DNA of 35,723 bases from Gammaproteobacteria bacterium (GCA_002698665.1 NZZP01000029.1:1-35723), one strand, 5' to 3'; shown: positions 9,200-20,551, counted from the stretch's first letter. The notes: a model not told the origin generated them from the letters alone. A program made the numbers and translations.

Positions 9200-12100
9200 A
9201 AAAATAAAAAGTGTAATGATAATTGGAGCCGGCCCAATCGTTATAGGTCAGGCATGTGAGTTTGATTATTCTGGTGTTCAAGCATGTAAAGCTCTAAAAG
9301 AAGAGGGCATAAGAGTTATATTGATTAACTCCAATCCTGCAACTATTATGACTGATCCTGACATGGCTGATAAAGTATATATAGAGCCAATACATTGGAG
9401 AAATATTGAGAAGATTATTAAAAAAGAAAAACCAGATGCAATTCTCCCTACAATGGGTGGTCAAACTGCTCTGAACACTACTCTTGATTTAAATAGACAT
9501 AAAATACTTGAAAAATATAATGTAAAGATTATTGGTGCCAGTGTAGATTCAATTGATATGGCCGAGGATAGAGAACTCTTCAAGGATGCAATGAATGAAA
9601 TAGGTTTAGAGACCCCGCTTGCATATATTGCTCATAATTATGAAGAAGCACTTCAACACCAAAAAAGAATTGGCTTTCCAATTCTAATTAGACCATCTTT
9701 TACTCTTGGTGGTAGTGGCGGAGGTATTGCGTATAACATACAAGATTTTGAGACTATTGTTAACAGAGGCTTAGATTTATCTCCTACAAACGAGGTATTA
9801 ATCGAAGAATCTGTTATAGGATGGAAAGAATTTGAGATGGAAGTAGTTCGAGATAGCAATGATAACTGTATCATTATCTGTTCAATTGAAAACATTGACC
9901 CAATGGGAATTCATACAGGTGACTCAATTACTGTCGCACCTGCGCAAACTTTGACAGATAAGGAATATCAAGAACTTAGAAATGCTTCAATAATGGTTTT
10001 AAGAAAAATTGGTGTGGACACAGGCGGCTCTAATGTTCAATTTGCCATTTCACCTGTTGATGGACGCATATTGGTAATTGAAATGAATCCTCGAGTATCT
10101 CGTTCATCAGCTTTGGCATCTAAGGCAACTGGTTTCCCAATTGCAAAAGTAGCTGCAAAGCTTGCAATAGGTTATACATTGGATGAATTAAGCAATGAAA
10201 TTACTGGAAATGTCATACCAGCTTCTTTTGAGCCTAGCATAGATTATGTTGTTACAAAAATACCAAGATTTGCATTTGAGAAATTTAAAGAGGCTGATGA
10301 TAAATTAACTACTCAAATGAAATCTGTCGGAGAAGTAATGTCTATAGGAAGAACTTTTCAAGAGTCTTTCCAAAAAGCTTTGCGAAGTCTAGAAATAGGT
10401 ATCGATGGTCTTAATGAACTGGATTTATCCCACAAAAAAAATCATGACTTAATAGAAAGAGGGTTGAGTAATGCAACACCTCAAAGAATATTATTCGTAG
10501 CAGAAGCGTTCAGAGCAGGATTATCATTAGACAAAATATATAATCTAACAAGAATTGATAAATGGTTTTTAATTAAAATAAATGATTTAATTGATGAGGA
10601 AAACTTAATTAAAAAAACAGATTTTAAAAAACTTGACAATAAACATCTTTCAAGGCTCAAAATAAAAGGCTTTTCCGATTCTTTTATAGCTAAATACTTA
10701 AATATCAAAGAAGAAGATCTTAGAAAGTTCAGAATAGAAAACAAAATTATACCGGTTTACAAGAGAGTTGATGCATGTGCAGCAGAATTTGAAGCCACCA
10801 CAGCTTATATGTACTCCACTTATGATGAAGAATGCGAGTCTAAACCAACACAAAATAAAAAAATCATGATTCTAGGTGGAGGCCCTAACAGAATAGGACA
10901 AGGCATAGAATTTGACTATTGTTGTGTACATGCCTCTCTCGCTCTGAGAGATCAGGGTTTTGAGACAATCATGGTAAATTGTAATCCTGAGACTGTATCT
11001 ACAGATTTTGATATTTCCGATAGACTTTATTTCGAACCTCTCACCTTTGAAGATGTGATGTCAATTGTAGAAGTGGAAAAACCATATGGTTTAATCGTTC
11101 AGTATGGTGGCCAGACACCGCTCAAATTAGCAAATAAACTTGAATCACATAACGTCAACATTATTGGTACTTCCCCACAAGCAATAGATACAGCAGAGGA
11201 TAGGGAAAAATTTAAAACATTAATCGAAAAACTTAAGCTGCTTCAACCAAAAAATGCTACTGCTAGTAATACCGACGAAGCTATAAATGCAGCAAGTGAT
11301 ATTGGTTATCCATTAGTTGTAAGACCATCGTATGTGTTAGGTGGAAGAGCGATGGAAATAGTAACAAGTAATGAAGATTTGAAAAGATACATGGATGAGG
11401 CAGTTTTGGTATCCAATGACTCCCCCGTTCTTTTAGATAAATTTTTGAATGATGCGATAGAGGTTGATATAGATGTCATAAGTGATGGTAAAAATGTATT
11501 TATAGGTGCAATCATGGAGCATATTGAAGAAGCTGGTATACATTCGGGCGATTCCGGATGTTCTATACCTCCATTCACTCTAACAGAAGAAATTTTAGAA
11601 AAATTAAGACATCAAGTAACACAATTAGCCTTAGAGTTAAATGTAATAGGTTTGATGAACACACAATTTGCTATCAAGGATAATGAAATATATCTCCTTG
11701 AGGTAAATCCGAGGGCATCGAGGACTGCGCCTTTTGTTTCAAAAGCTATAGGTATACAGCTTGCTAAAATCGGCGCACTTGTAATGGCAGGAAAATCTTT
11801 AGAAGAATTAAATATCAAAAAAGAGGTTACGGCAAATTATTATTCAGTAAAGGAAGCTGTGCTCCCATTTTCAAAGTTCCCAGAAGTAGATGTCTTACTT
11901 GGTCCAGAGATGAAATCAACTGGCGAGGTTATGGGGATAGGTAAAAGTTTTGGAGAAGCATACTTTAAGGCACAAAGAGCTGCTGGTGTAATCTTGCCTA
12001 AAACTGGAAATGTTTTCTTAAGTGTCAGAGATAAAGATAAGCCTGCCATATGTGATATAGCTAGGGAATTGAAAAATATTGGGTTTAAGCTTTATGCTAC

Positions 12101-12401
12101 AGGGGGCACACAATCTTATTTGAATAGAGAAAATATTGAATGTAATAGAGTTAATAAAGTTAAAGAAGGACAACCACATATTGTGGATATGATTAAAAAC
12201 AAAGAAGTACATTTGATCATAAATACCACTGAAGGTGCAAAATCAATAAAAGATTCATTTTCTATTCGCAAAGAAGCTACAATTAATAATGTGTGTTTGA
12301 CTACAACAATTTCTGGAGCTAAAGCATTTTGTAAGGCAATTTTATTTATTGATAATTTTGATGCCATAGACATAGAATCTCTTCATCAAAACCTAGATTA
12401 G
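9186..12401 (+). CDS. carB: Carbamoyl-phosphate synthase large subunit
   Basis: 1071 aa with duplicated ATP-grasp halves: [77 protein letters not shown]-terminal MGS-like domain. Overlaps carA by 14 nt. Confidence 0.98.
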   Translation: MPKNKKIKSVMIIGAGPIVIGQACEFDYSGVQACKALKEEGIRVILINSNPATIMTDPDMADKVYIEPIHWRNIEKIIKKEKPDAILPTMGGQTALNTTLDLNRHKILEKYNVKIIGASVDSIDMAEDRELFKDAMNEIGLETPLAYIAHNYEEALQHQKRIGFPILIRPSFTLGGSGGGIAYNIQDFETIVNRGLDLSPTNEVLIEESVIGWKEFEMEVVRDSNDNCIIICSIENIDPMGIHTGDSITVAPAQTLTDKEYQELRNASIMVLRKIGVDTGGSNVQFAISPVDGRILVIEMNPRVSRSSALASKATGFPIAKVAAKLAIGYTLDELSNEITGNVIPASFEPSIDYVVTKIPRFAFEKFKEADDKLTTQMKSVGEVMSIGRTFQESFQKALRSLEIGIDGLNELDLSHKKNHDLIERGLSNATPQRILFVAEAFRAGLSLDKIYNLTRIDKWFLIKINDLIDEENLIKKTDFKKLDNKHLSRLKIKGFSDSFIAKYLNIKEEDLRKFRIENKIIPVYKRVDACAAEFEATTAYMYSTYDEECESKPTQNKKIMILGGGPNRIGQGIEFDYCCVHASLALRDQGFETIMVNCNPETVSTDFDISDRLYFEPLTFEDVMSIVEVEKPYGLIVQYGGQTPLKLANKLESHNVNIIGTSPQAIDTAEDREKFKTLIEKLKLLQPKNATASNTDEAINAASDIGYPLVVRPSYVLGGRAMEIVTSNEDLKRYMDEAVLVSNDSPVLLDKFLNDAIEVDIDVISDGKNVFIGAIMEHIEEAGIHSGDSGCSIPPFTLTEEILEKLRHQVTQLALELNVIGLMNTQFAIKDNEIYLLEVNPRASRTAPFVSKAIGIQLAKIGALVMAGKSLEELNIKKEVTANYYSVKEAVLPFSKFPEVDVLLGPEMKSTGEVMGIGKSFGEAYFKAQRAAGVILPKTGNVFLSVRDKDKPAICDIARELKNIGFKLYATGGTQSYLNRENIECNRVNKVKEGQPHIVDMIKNKEVHLIINTTEGAKSIKDSFSIRKEATINNVCLTTTISGAKAFCKAILFIDNFDAIDIESLHQNLD

Positions 12402-13639
12402 TCAATTTCAGCATACCTTTCTTTGTTGATAAGATTTTCGCTGTTAGCAACTACGCAGGTTATACATGTATCTCCAGTAACGTTGACGCTCGTTCTCATC
12501 ATGTCTAATAACCGATCTACCCCTAACAAAAGTGTAATGCCTTCTAATGGAATTCCTATTTCTGTAAGAATTAAAGATAACATAATTATACCGGCACTAG
12601 GAATACCTGCGGTCCCTATTGATGCTATTGTTGCAGTAAAAATTATAATAACCATATCAGATATTGCAAGATCAAGACCATAGTATGAGGCAAGAAAAAA
12701 GGCTGCACAGCCCTGCATAATTGCTGTACCATCCATATTAATTGTAGCACCTAATGGTATGGAGAATGATGCATAAGATTTATCAACGCCATATTTATTT
12801 GTTACTGTTTCAAGCGTATAAGGTATAGATGCATTACTACTTGAAGTACTAAATGTAAAAACTAAAAGCGATTTAATCTTAAGGTAAAAATTTTTTATGC
12901 TTAAATTTGTAAATACTTTCAATAGCGCACTATAAGTAACAATAAAATGAATAATTAAAACAATAGTAACAATTAGAAAATATTGTATTAATGGCATAAG
13001 TAGAGATAATCCTTGAACAGCAAAGGTTTTAGCAAGAAGAGCAAAGACTGCTATAGGTGTAAGACTTATTATAATCATCACCATTTTATTAAAAATTTTG
13101 TTTAAATTTTCAATCATATTAATAAATATAGGTATATCCTTTTTTACGTATGATGCAGATATACCTAAAAATATAGCAAATACTAAAACCTGAATTACAT
13201 TGCCATCAACTAAAGCTGCAAAAAAATTACTAGGAAAAAAATTTAATATAAAATTAGAATTTTCTTTTGCGGAAATACCACTTTCAATCTCTGAGGGCAT
13301 TTTAATTTCAGATACATTATATTCCACTAAACTAGATACGAAAAGTGCTATCGAAATTGCTATTATAGTACTGATTATATAGAGTAAAAACGTTTTTAAT
13401 CCGAGTCTACCAATAGTAGATACATCATTTAAAGATATAATTCCTGATATCACAGAAACGAATATTAACGGCAATACAATCATCTTTAGTAATATTAAAA
13501 AAATACTCGAAATCGTATATAAGACCTGATTTATAAGGAAAGATTCAGAAATTGCGCTAGGTAAAAAAAAATAATTCATCAGAAATCCAAATAAGATTCC
13601 CGCTAGCATTGAATATAAAACTTTTTTTGTGAAAGCCAT
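12398..13639 (-). CDS. Dicarboxylate/amino acid:cation symporter (DAACS family, DctA/GltP-like)
   Basis: 413 aa multi-[17 protein letters not shown] serine-rich loop, [21 protein letters not shown], and [18 protein letters not shown]. Confidence 0.93.
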   Translation of the reverse strand: MAFTKKVLYSMLAGILFGFLMNYFFLPSAISESFLINQVLYTISSIFLILLKMIVLPLIFVSVISGIISLNDVSTIGRLGLKTFLLYIISTIIAISIALFVSSLVEYNVSEIKMPSEIESGISAKENSNFILNFFPSNFFAALVDGNVIQVLVFAIFLGISASYVKKDIPIFINMIENLNKIFNKMVMIIISLTPIAVFALLAKTFAVQGLSLLMPLIQYFLIVTIVLIIHFIVTYSALLKVFTNLSIKNFYLKIKSLLVFTFSTSSSNASIPYTLETVTNKYGVDKSYASFSIPLGATINMDGTAIMQGCAAFFLASYYGLDLAISDMVIIIFTATIASIGTAGIPSAGIIMLSLILTEIGIPLEGITLLLGVDRLLDMMRTSVNVTGDTCITCVVANSENLINKERYAEID

Positions 13640-13644
13640 TTAAT

Positions 13645-14145
13645 TTATATTAAAGACTTAATTACATTCTCGTAATTTGGCTCATTTGCAATTTCTTGTA
13701 CAAGCTCTGAATAAATAATTTTATCTTCCTTGTCAATAACTATAACTGCTCTCGCGGTTATGCCAGACAAAGGCCCATCAGTCAATAATACACCATAATC
13801 TTTTGCAAAATTTCTTGATCTCATCATTGAAAGAGGTTTGACACTATTTAAGCTCTCTTGTACACAAAATCTTTTCATAGCAAACGGTAAGTCAGCGGAC
13901 ACAGCTAATAGAACTGTGTCAGGTATAGACGCGACCTTCTCATTAAAAATCTTTGTTGATTTTTGACATACAGGAGTATCCAGGCTTGGAATTATGGTAA
14001 GTACTTTGTTTTTGCCAGAATAATTAGATAGATTGATATCATTCAATTCAGAATCAACCAATACAAAATCAGGAGCAGACGTCCCATTATTTGGTATATC
14101 TCCATTTGTATTAACTACATTACCTTGAAGTGTGATTTGAGCCAT
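13645..14145 (-). CDS. tpx: Thiol peroxidase, atypical 2-Cys peroxiredoxin
   Basis: SLDTPVCQKSTKIFNEK (peroxidatic Cys) and RFCVQESL (resolving Cys); N-terminal ITLQGN.V. Confidence 0.93.
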   Translation of the reverse strand: MAQITLQGNVVNTNGDIPNNGTSAPDFVLVDSELNDINLSNYSGKNKVLTIIPSLDTPVCQKSTKIFNEKVASIPDTVLLAVSADLPFAMKRFCVQESLNSVKPLSMMRSRNFAKDYGVLLTDGPLSGITARAVIVIDKEDKIIYSELVQEIANEPNYENVIKSLI

Positions 14146-14194
14146 ACATAATCATATCAACCTAAATATATATATTCAATGTTATAATTAAGTC

Positions 14195-14803
14195 ATGGCA
14201 AAATCTTCAAAATCAACTAAATGGATTAAAAGTCATCGAAATGATCATTTTGTAAAGAAATCCATTAAAGAAAATTATCTTTCAAGAGCAGCTTATAAAC
14301 TAATTGCGCTTAATGAAAAGTATAATTTCCTTAAGAAATCTACTCGGGTTGCAGATCTTGGATGTGCGCCAGGCTCATGGTTACAGGTCTTGAGTGAATA
14401 TAAAAATATAACTCTGATTATAGGTATTGATATTCTAGATGTTGAAGAGATTGAAGGCACAATTATATTAAAAAAAGATATTCTTGATTGTAACAATTTA
14501 GAGGGTTACATGGAAAATAAGAAATTAAATCTTGTTTTATCAGATATTGCCCCTAATATTACTGGTATAAGTGACATAGATCAGAGTAACTTTTCGATTA
14601 TCGCAAAAAGCATATTATCTTTTTGTGAAGTGAACCTAGAGGTGAATGGTCTTATGATAATGAAGTATTTTTTAGGAAGTAGTTTTGAAAAAACACATAA
14701 GAATTTGGGCAATTACTTTAGAAAAATTGATGTTTTTAAGCCTGAATCATCTAAAAAAAACAGTAAAGAGGTATACTTGGTTTGTATTGATTTCAAACCT
14801 TGA
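14195..14803 (+). CDS. rlmE: 23S rRNA (uridine2552-2'-O)-methyltransferase (RrmJ/FtsJ)
   Basis: SRAAYKLIALNEKYNFLK, VADLGCAPGSWLQVLSEY, LVLSDIAPNITG, MKYFLGSSF; directly upstream of ftsH as in E. coli. Confidence 0.95.
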   Translation: MAKSSKSTKWIKSHRNDHFVKKSIKENYLSRAAYKLIALNEKYNFLKKSTRVADLGCAPGSWLQVLSEYKNITLIIGIDILDVEEIEGTIILKKDILDCNNLEGYMENKKLNLVLSDIAPNITGISDIDQSNFSIIAKSILSFCEVNLEVNGLMIMKYFLGSSFEKTHKNLGNYFRKIDVFKPESSKKNSKEVYLVCIDFKP

Positions 14804-14824
14804 TATGATAGAAGATAGTAATAA

Positions 14825-14852
14825 TTGACAATTCTTCTAGTTAGAATAGAAT
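14825..14852 (+). promoter_or_regulatory. Candidate sigma70 promoter for ftsH
   Basis: TTGACA (14825-14830), exact consensus; 16-nt spacer; TAGAAT (14847-14852), 5 of 6. Lies 24-51 nt upstream of the ftsH ATG. Confidence 0.65.
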
Positions 14853-14875
14853 GATTCTAAGATAAGTGAAAGTTT

Positions 14876-16786
14876 ATGAGTGATTTAATAAAAAATTTGG
14901 TTATATGGACAGTAATTGCCGTTGTGTTGATGTCGCTTTTCAGTGGTATGAGCGGAAGAAATCAAGCTACAGACGAATACAATTATTCTGAGTTCATGCA
15001 ACAAGTGCAAACAGGACAGGTCGAGCAGGTAGTCATATCTGGACGTGAAATTTCAGGCACATTAAAATCTGGTCAATCGTTTATTACTTTCAGTCCTGAA
15101 ACTGATAACTCCGCGCTAGTTGGAGAACTACTTAACAGCAAAGTAAAAATTGCAGGTAAAGCCCCAGAAAAACAATCATTTCTTGCTCAGATTTTTATTC
15201 ACTGGTTTCCATTCCTGCTTCTAATTGGAGTATGGATATTTTTTATGAGGCAAATGCAAGGTGGCGGCGGTGGTGGCCGTGGAGCTATGTCATTTGGCAA
15301 GAGTAAAGCAAAACTTCAGACAGAAGATCAAGTTAAAGTAACTTTTAAAGATGTAGCTGGGGTTGAAGAAGCTAAAGAAGAAGTCAAGGAACTAGTTGAT
15401 TTTCTTAGAGATCCAGGCAAATTCCAGAATTTGGGCGGTCAAATCCCTAGAGGCGTTCTCATGGTAGGCTCTCCTGGTACTGGTAAAACTCTTCTAGCTA
15501 GAGCCATAGCTGGTGAAGCAAAGGTTCCATTTTTTACTATATCTGGTTCTGATTTTGTTGAAATGTTTGTTGGTGTAGGAGCATCAAGAGTTCGTGACAT
15601 GTTTGAACAAGCTAAAAAACACGCGCCATGTATTATATTTATTGATGAAATTGATGCTGTGGGCCGACATAGAGGCGCTGGAGTCGGCGGTGGGCATGAT
15701 GAACGAGAACAAACATTAAATCAACTACTTGTTGAAATGGATGGCTTTGAAGGCAATGAAGGTGTCATCGTAATAGCAGCGACCAACAGACCAGATGTAT
15801 TGGATCCTGCATTATTAAGACCAGGTAGATTTGACAGACAAGTAACAGTTCCATTACCTGATATCCGTGGAAGAGAACAGATCTTGAAAGTACATATGAA
15901 AAAAACTCCTATCTCAAATGATGTTAAACCAAAAGTTTTAGCAAGAGGGACACCAGGCTTTTCTGGAGCAGACTTAGCAAACCTAGTCAATGAAGCTGCA
16001 TTATTTGCTGCAAGAGCAAGCAAAAAAATTGTAGAGATGGAAGATTTCGAAAAAGCCAAAGATAAAATTCTAATGGGTGGAGAAAGGAAATCCATGGTGA
16101 TGAATGATGATGAACGTAAATTAACAGCTTATCATGAGGCTGGACATGCAATAGTAGGCAGACTCGTTCCTGACCATGACCCTGTTTACAAAGTTAGCAT
16201 TATACCGAGAGGACGTGCTCTAGGTGTTACTATGTTCTTACCAGAAGAAGATAGATACAGCAACAGCAAACAAAGAATTAACAGTATGATTGCAGCTTTA
16301 TTTGGAGGCAGAGTGGCTGAAGAAGAAATTTTCGGAGAAGATGCTGTAACAACAGGTGCATCAAATGATATTGAGAGAGCAACTGCGCTAGCAAGAAGCA
16401 TGGTAACTAAATGGGGTTTATCAAACAAAATGGGCCCGCTTGCTTATGCAGAAGAAGAAAATGAAGTTTTCTTAGGAAAATCTGTTTCACAACAAAAAAC
16501 GGTTTCTGATGAAACAGCTCATACTATTGATTCAGAAATCAGAAAAATCATTGATAAGCAATATGCCCGTGCAACTAAACTTATCAAAGATAATATGGAT
16601 AAGATGCATTTAATGGCTGATGCACTTATGAAGTATGAAACCATCGATACCAACCAAATTGATGAAATTATGGAGGGCAAAGTTCCTTCTGCCCCAGAAA
16701 GCTGGTCTGATGACGATCCTTCAGACACAAGTGGCGGTGTATCTGAATCAACAAAAGAGAATCCAGCTACTAACCCTGTATCTTAA
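14876..16786 (+). CDS. ftsH: ATP-dependent zinc metalloprotease FtsH
   Basis: 636 aa; two N-terminal TM segments, GSPGTGKT Walker [21 protein letters not shown] region, HEAGH zinc motif. Confidence 0.98.
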   Translation: MSDLIKNLVIWTVIAVVLMSLFSGMSGRNQATDEYNYSEFMQQVQTGQVEQVVISGREISGTLKSGQSFITFSPETDNSALVGELLNSKVKIAGKAPEKQSFLAQIFIHWFPFLLLIGVWIFFMRQMQGGGGGGRGAMSFGKSKAKLQTEDQVKVTFKDVAGVEEAKEEVKELVDFLRDPGKFQNLGGQIPRGVLMVGSPGTGKTLLARAIAGEAKVPFFTISGSDFVEMFVGVGASRVRDMFEQAKKHAPCIIFIDEIDAVGRHRGAGVGGGHDEREQTLNQLLVEMDGFEGNEGVIVIAATNRPDVLDPALLRPGRFDRQVTVPLPDIRGREQILKVHMKKTPISNDVKPKVLARGTPGFSGADLANLVNEAALFAARASKKIVEMEDFEKAKDKILMGGERKSMVMNDDERKLTAYHEAGHAIVGRLVPDHDPVYKVSIIPRGRALGVTMFLPEEDRYSNSKQRINSMIAALFGGRVAEEEIFGEDAVTTGASNDIERATALARSMVTKWGLSNKMGPLAYAEEENEVFLGKSVSQQKTVSDETAHTIDSEIRKIIDKQYARATKLIKDNMDKMHLMADALMKYETIDTNQIDEIMEGKVPSAPESWSDDDPSDTSGGVSESTKENPATNPVS

Positions 16787-16824
16787 TTCAAAACTATTAA
16801 ATAAATTCTATTGCTATTTCATGC

Positions 16825-16845
16825 AATAAGATAAAATATCTTATT
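16825..16845 (+). promoter_or_regulatory. Perfect 9-bp inverted repeat abutting the start codon of the downstream exonuclease gene
   Basis: AATAAGATA (16825-16833) AAA TATCTTATT (16837-16845); ATG begins at 16848. Confidence 0.7.
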
Positions 16846-16847
16846 AT

Positions 16848-17558
16848 ATGAATTGGAAAAAGATCTATAAATACCCGACTAGTAATAGAACAACTATTAA
16901 TGGCTCGAGATACTATGAAATCAATAATGAAAAATTACCATCTGTAACAGAAATTTTAAAAGCTACTGAATCTGAAGATAAAAAAAAATCTTTATTACAA
17001 TGGAGACAAAGAGTTGGTGATTTTGAAGCAGAAAAAATTATCAAAACATCTTCGACTCGTGGCACACTAATGCATAAATATATAGAAGACTATCTCATTG
17101 GTCAAACTAAATTAGATATTTTCGATAATAGTGAAGCAACAGTTATGGCTAAAAAAATTATAAACGAAGGTCTAGTTAATCTAGATGTACTATGGGGCGC
17201 TGAAGCAACATTAGCCTATCCTAATTTATATGCCGGTACAGCAGATGCTTGTGGAGTCTTTAATGGAAAACAGACTATATTAGATTTCAAACAATCTAAT
17301 AAACCAAAAAAAAGAGAGTGGATTAATGACTACTTTCTACAAGTTGCCGCATATGCTCTTGCTCATGATAAAGCTTATACAACTAATATAACTCAGGGTG
17401 TAATACTTATGTGTACACCGCCGCCTAAAGTTTTCTATCAAGAATTTTTAATATCTGGACCAGAGTTTAAGGATTATCAGAACCAATTTATGAATAAAGT
17501 AGAACAATATAATTTAAAAAAAAATACATCTAATCATGGCAAAAGGTTACTTAAATGA
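16848..17558 (+). CDS. PD-(D/E)XK superfamily exonuclease resembling mitochondrial MGME1 and phage exonucleases
   Basis: LPSVTEIL...LLQWRQRVGD...STRGTLMHKYIEDYL...YAGTADACGVFNGKQTILDFKQSNKPKKREWINDYFLQVAAYALA: MGME1-style N-terminal motif, then G-x-x-D, the catalytic D-F-K, and a Q-x-x-AY helix. Confidence 0.8.
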   Translation: MNWKKIYKYPTSNRTTINGSRYYEINNEKLPSVTEILKATESEDKKKSLLQWRQRVGDFEAEKIIKTSSTRGTLMHKYIEDYLIGQTKLDIFDNSEATVMAKKIINEGLVNLDVLWGAEATLAYPNLYAGTADACGVFNGKQTILDFKQSNKPKKREWINDYFLQVAAYALAHDKAYTTNITQGVILMCTPPPKVFYQEFLISGPEFKDYQNQFMNKVEQYNLKKNTSNHGKRLLK

Positions 17559-18370
17559 CATTTAATCTCACTAAAAAGGATTTATATATAATGGGTATAG
17601 TAAACTTTACTCCTGATTCTTTTTATGACGGAGGTAAATATAAATCTGTTGATGATGCATTAAAATCAGTAGAATTAATGATAGAACAAGGTGTAGATAT
17701 TATAGATATAGGCGGCGAGTCGTCAAGACCTGGATCCAAAAGAATAAGTATTCAGCAAGAAATTGATAGAGTTGCTCCAGTTGTAAGTAAAGTAAGAGAG
17801 AATTTTGATATTCCAATTTCTGTAGATACTATGAAACCTGAACTTTTGGAAGTGCTTATCCCATACAATGTTAATATGGTTAACGATATATCTTCATTAT
17901 CTAATCCTGGGTTAATAAATATTATTAAAGACAATGATATGTATATCTGTATTATGCATATGCAGAAGAATCCTGAAGAAATGCAGATTAATCCTGCATA
18001 TAATGATGTAAATGATGATGTTACACAATATCTAGATGATAAAATGAATTTTTGTATTTCTAATGGCATCAGTAGAGAAAAAATCATTATTGACCCAGGA
18101 TTCGGTTTTGGTAAAACACTAGATCATAATTATAGCTTATTGAATAATCTCGACAGATTATTGAATATTAATCAAAATATTTTGGTTGGCATATCTAGAA
18201 AAAGTATGATTGGTAACTTACTTAATAAGGACGTCAATGATAGATTATATGGATCTTTAGCTGCAACTGTAATTTCTATTATAAATAAGGCTAAAATCAT
18301 CAGAACACATGATGTTAGAGAAACAAAAATTGCTGCAGATTTAACTCAATCTATTATAGGAGCAACATGA
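17555..18370 (+). CDS. folP: Dihydropteroate synthase
   Basis: MGIVNFTPDSFYDGGKY, DIGGESSRPGS, ISVDTMKPE, IDPGFGFGKT; ATGA overlap with the upstream nuclease gene. Confidence 0.97.
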   Translation: MTFNLTKKDLYIMGIVNFTPDSFYDGGKYKSVDDALKSVELMIEQGVDIIDIGGESSRPGSKRISIQQEIDRVAPVVSKVRENFDIPISVDTMKPELLEVLIPYNVNMVNDISSLSNPGLINIIKDNDMYICIMHMQKNPEEMQINPAYNDVNDDVTQYLDDKMNFCISNGISREKIIIDPGFGFGKTLDHNYSLLNNLDRLLNINQNILVGISRKSMIGNLLNKDVNDRLYGSLAATVISIINKAKIIRTHDVRETKIAADLTQSIIGAT

Positions 18371-19785
18371 TGAAACTTTTTGGCACAGATGGAATCAGGT
18401 CAGAATATAATAATTTTCCTATGATAGACAAAGATCTGATAAAAATTGGATATTGTTTTGCTAAATCTATGTTTGGTAACAATCATGGTAGAATATTTAT
18501 TGGTAATGATGGGAGAGAATCATCTACTGATATCTTGAATTCTTTAAATACTGGGATATCACAACAAGGATCCGACGTTATATCTGTAGGGCTATTGCCT
18601 ACCCCAGCATTAAGCAGTTGTATTTATCTAAATAATAATTCTAAAACTGCGGGAATACAGATCACTGCATCTCATAATCCTTATTTTCATAATGGTCTAA
18701 AGTTTTTTGACAATAAAGGTCAAAAAATTGATCATGATATGGAGCAGTTAATAGAAAGATATTTTGATGACCACAAGACCATTTTAAATACCAATCTGAA
18801 TGGAAAAAAAATTGAACATAACCTAACTGATTTTCAAAATATTTATATTTCATATATTGATAAATATTTATTATCTAAGGCCTTAAATAAAAATACTAGA
18901 AAATTAAATATTCTGGTTGATTGTGCTAATGGCGCTGCATCGCATCTAGTAGATAAAATTTTCAAAAATAGTCAGATAAATCTAATTCCAATTTTTAATG
19001 AACCAAATGGATCAAATATTAATTTAAATTGTGGTGCTACCGACCTAACTGCTTTAAAAGATTTTATTTCTTCATTTAACAGTATACAAGCAAAGTCCAC
19101 TAAAAAAGAAAAAGAATCGATTCTCAAAATTGACCTAGGTGTTGCGCTTGATGGAGATGCAGATAGAGTAATTTTTGTAGATGAAAAAGGTAATGTAATA
19201 GATGGAGATAAAGTTTTATTTCTGTTGTCACAATACTACAGAGATAAATATGATTATAACGGACCAATTGTTGGGACAGTAATGACAAATTATGGAATTC
19301 AAAAACTTTATAAAGACAAAGATATTAGGTTTATAGAGACTGATGTTGGAGATAAGAATGTATTAGATGAAATGAAAAAATCTAATTCCTTACTAGGAGG
19401 AGAGTCCTCAGGGCATATAATTATTAAAGACAATATTAATAGATATGTTGGTGATGGTTTAATAACCATGATAAATTTTATAGAGATAATGTTAGAAAAT
19501 GTTGATACTTTTTTGAAATATGAAAGAGAAATAACTTTGATTCCAGCTACATTAACAAACATATCTGTTCCCGATAAACAAAAGTTCATGAGTGATTCTA
19601 AAAATATATTAGCAATACAAAAAATTAAAGAAAAGATTGATGTACATGGAAGAATTTTAATACGGCCGTCTGGTACGGAGAATATTATTAGATTATTAGT
19701 AGAGCATGAAGATATAAATGAGATTAAGAACTTAATTAACTATTTTTATGATAATATTAATAAGGATACTATACATGACAAATAG
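18367..19785 (+). CDS. glmM: Phosphoglucosamine mutase
   Basis: LFGTDGIRS, ITASHNPYFHNGLKFF (active Ser), DGDADR, GGESSGHII, RPSGTENIIRLL. Confidence 0.97.
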   Translation: MMKLFGTDGIRSEYNNFPMIDKDLIKIGYCFAKSMFGNNHGRIFIGNDGRESSTDILNSLNTGISQQGSDVISVGLLPTPALSSCIYLNNNSKTAGIQITASHNPYFHNGLKFFDNKGQKIDHDMEQLIERYFDDHKTILNTNLNGKKIEHNLTDFQNIYISYIDKYLLSKALNKNTRKLNILVDCANGAASHLVDKIFKNSQINLIPIFNEPNGSNINLNCGATDLTALKDFISSFNSIQAKSTKKEKESILKIDLGVALDGDADRVIFVDEKGNVIDGDKVLFLLSQYYRDKYDYNGPIVGTVMTNYGIQKLYKDKDIRFIETDVGDKNVLDEMKKSNSLLGGESSGHIIIKDNINRYVGDGLITMINFIEIMLENVDTFLKYEREITLIPATLTNISVPDKQKFMSDSKNILAIQKIKEKIDVHGRILIRPSGTENIIRLLVEHEDINEIKNLINYFYDNINKDTIHDK

Positions 19786-20551
19786 AAAATATTTAATAGC
19801 AGCAAATTGGAAGCAAAATGGTAATTTGAAAAAACTTACCATGCTTACTAAAGACTTCTTAAAACTATTTAAATCTAAGAATATATCTAACGAAGTTTTA
19901 CTTCTACCACCATCAATTTATGTTCCTAACATTAATCAGATTATTAAATCAGGCGGAGTGGAGTGTGCTAACATTAAATTAGGTTTACAAAACATCTCTC
20001 CATTTAATGAAGGCCCTTTTACGGGAGAGATATCTGTAGAAATGTCTAGAGATTTTGGATGTAAGTATGCTCTTATAGGACATTCAGAAAGAAGACATGT
20101 ATTTCATGAAAAAGATGCACATATAGCTCAAAAAATTGAGATAAGTCTGAAAAATAATCTTCATGCAATACTATGTGTTGGTGAAACGCTTAAGGAGTTT
20201 AATGCAAAAAAAACTAAAAGAGTAATTTATAGACAGTTAAATCAAGCTCTAAAGGATTCGTTGAAAATATTACGTATTAAGAAAAATAAACTGATCATTG
20301 CATATGAACCTGTTTGGGCGATTGGTACTGGTAAATCTGCAGATATTAGTCAAATAGTAAATACTCATAAATATATACAAGATACTCTGACTAAGATTCT
20401 GGGCAAACATAATATAAAAATATTGTATGGAGGAAGTGTTAACGAACAAAATATCACACAAATTCTCTCATTAAACGTTGTAAATGGAGTGCTTGTAGGT
20501 GGAGCATCTTTAAATTCTAAAAAATTTATTGATATTTGCTCTGCAATTTGA
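19775..20551 (+). CDS. tpiA: Triosephosphate isomerase
   Basis: YLIAANWKQNG, ALIGHSERRHVF, AYEPVWAIGTGKSA, ILYGGSVNEQN. ATG 19775 is preferred over the track start at 19748; overlaps glmM by 11 nt. Confidence 0.97.
   Translation: MTNRKYLIAANWKQNGNLKKLTMLTKDFLKLFKSKNISNEVLLLPPSIYVPNINQIIKSGGVECANIKLGLQNISPFNEGPFTGEISVEMSRDFGCKYALIGHSERRHVFHEKDAHIAQKIEISLKNNLHAILCVGETLKEFNAKKTKRVIYRQLNQALKDSLKILRIKKNKLIIAYEPVWAIGTGKSADISQIVNTHKYIQDTLTKILGKHNIKILYGGSVNEQNITQILSLNVVNGVLVGGASLNSKKFIDICSAI

Noticed and set aside
9653-12373. Series of minus-strand ORFs of 60-90 aa inside carB
   Set aside because: They lie entirely antisense to a clearly coding gene, have no recognisable motifs, and are expected shadow ORFs.
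15473-15496. FtsH Walker A reads GSPGTGKT instead of GPPGTGKT
   Set aside because: Still fits GxxxxGKT, and Ser at this position is plausible in proteobacterial FtsH; not evidence of altered function.
15721-16728. Minus-strand ORFs (124, 80, 69 aa) inside ftsH and the 64-aa plus ORF at 16635
   Set aside because: Shadow ORFs of conserved ftsH; compositions mirror the coding strand and no domain is recognisable.
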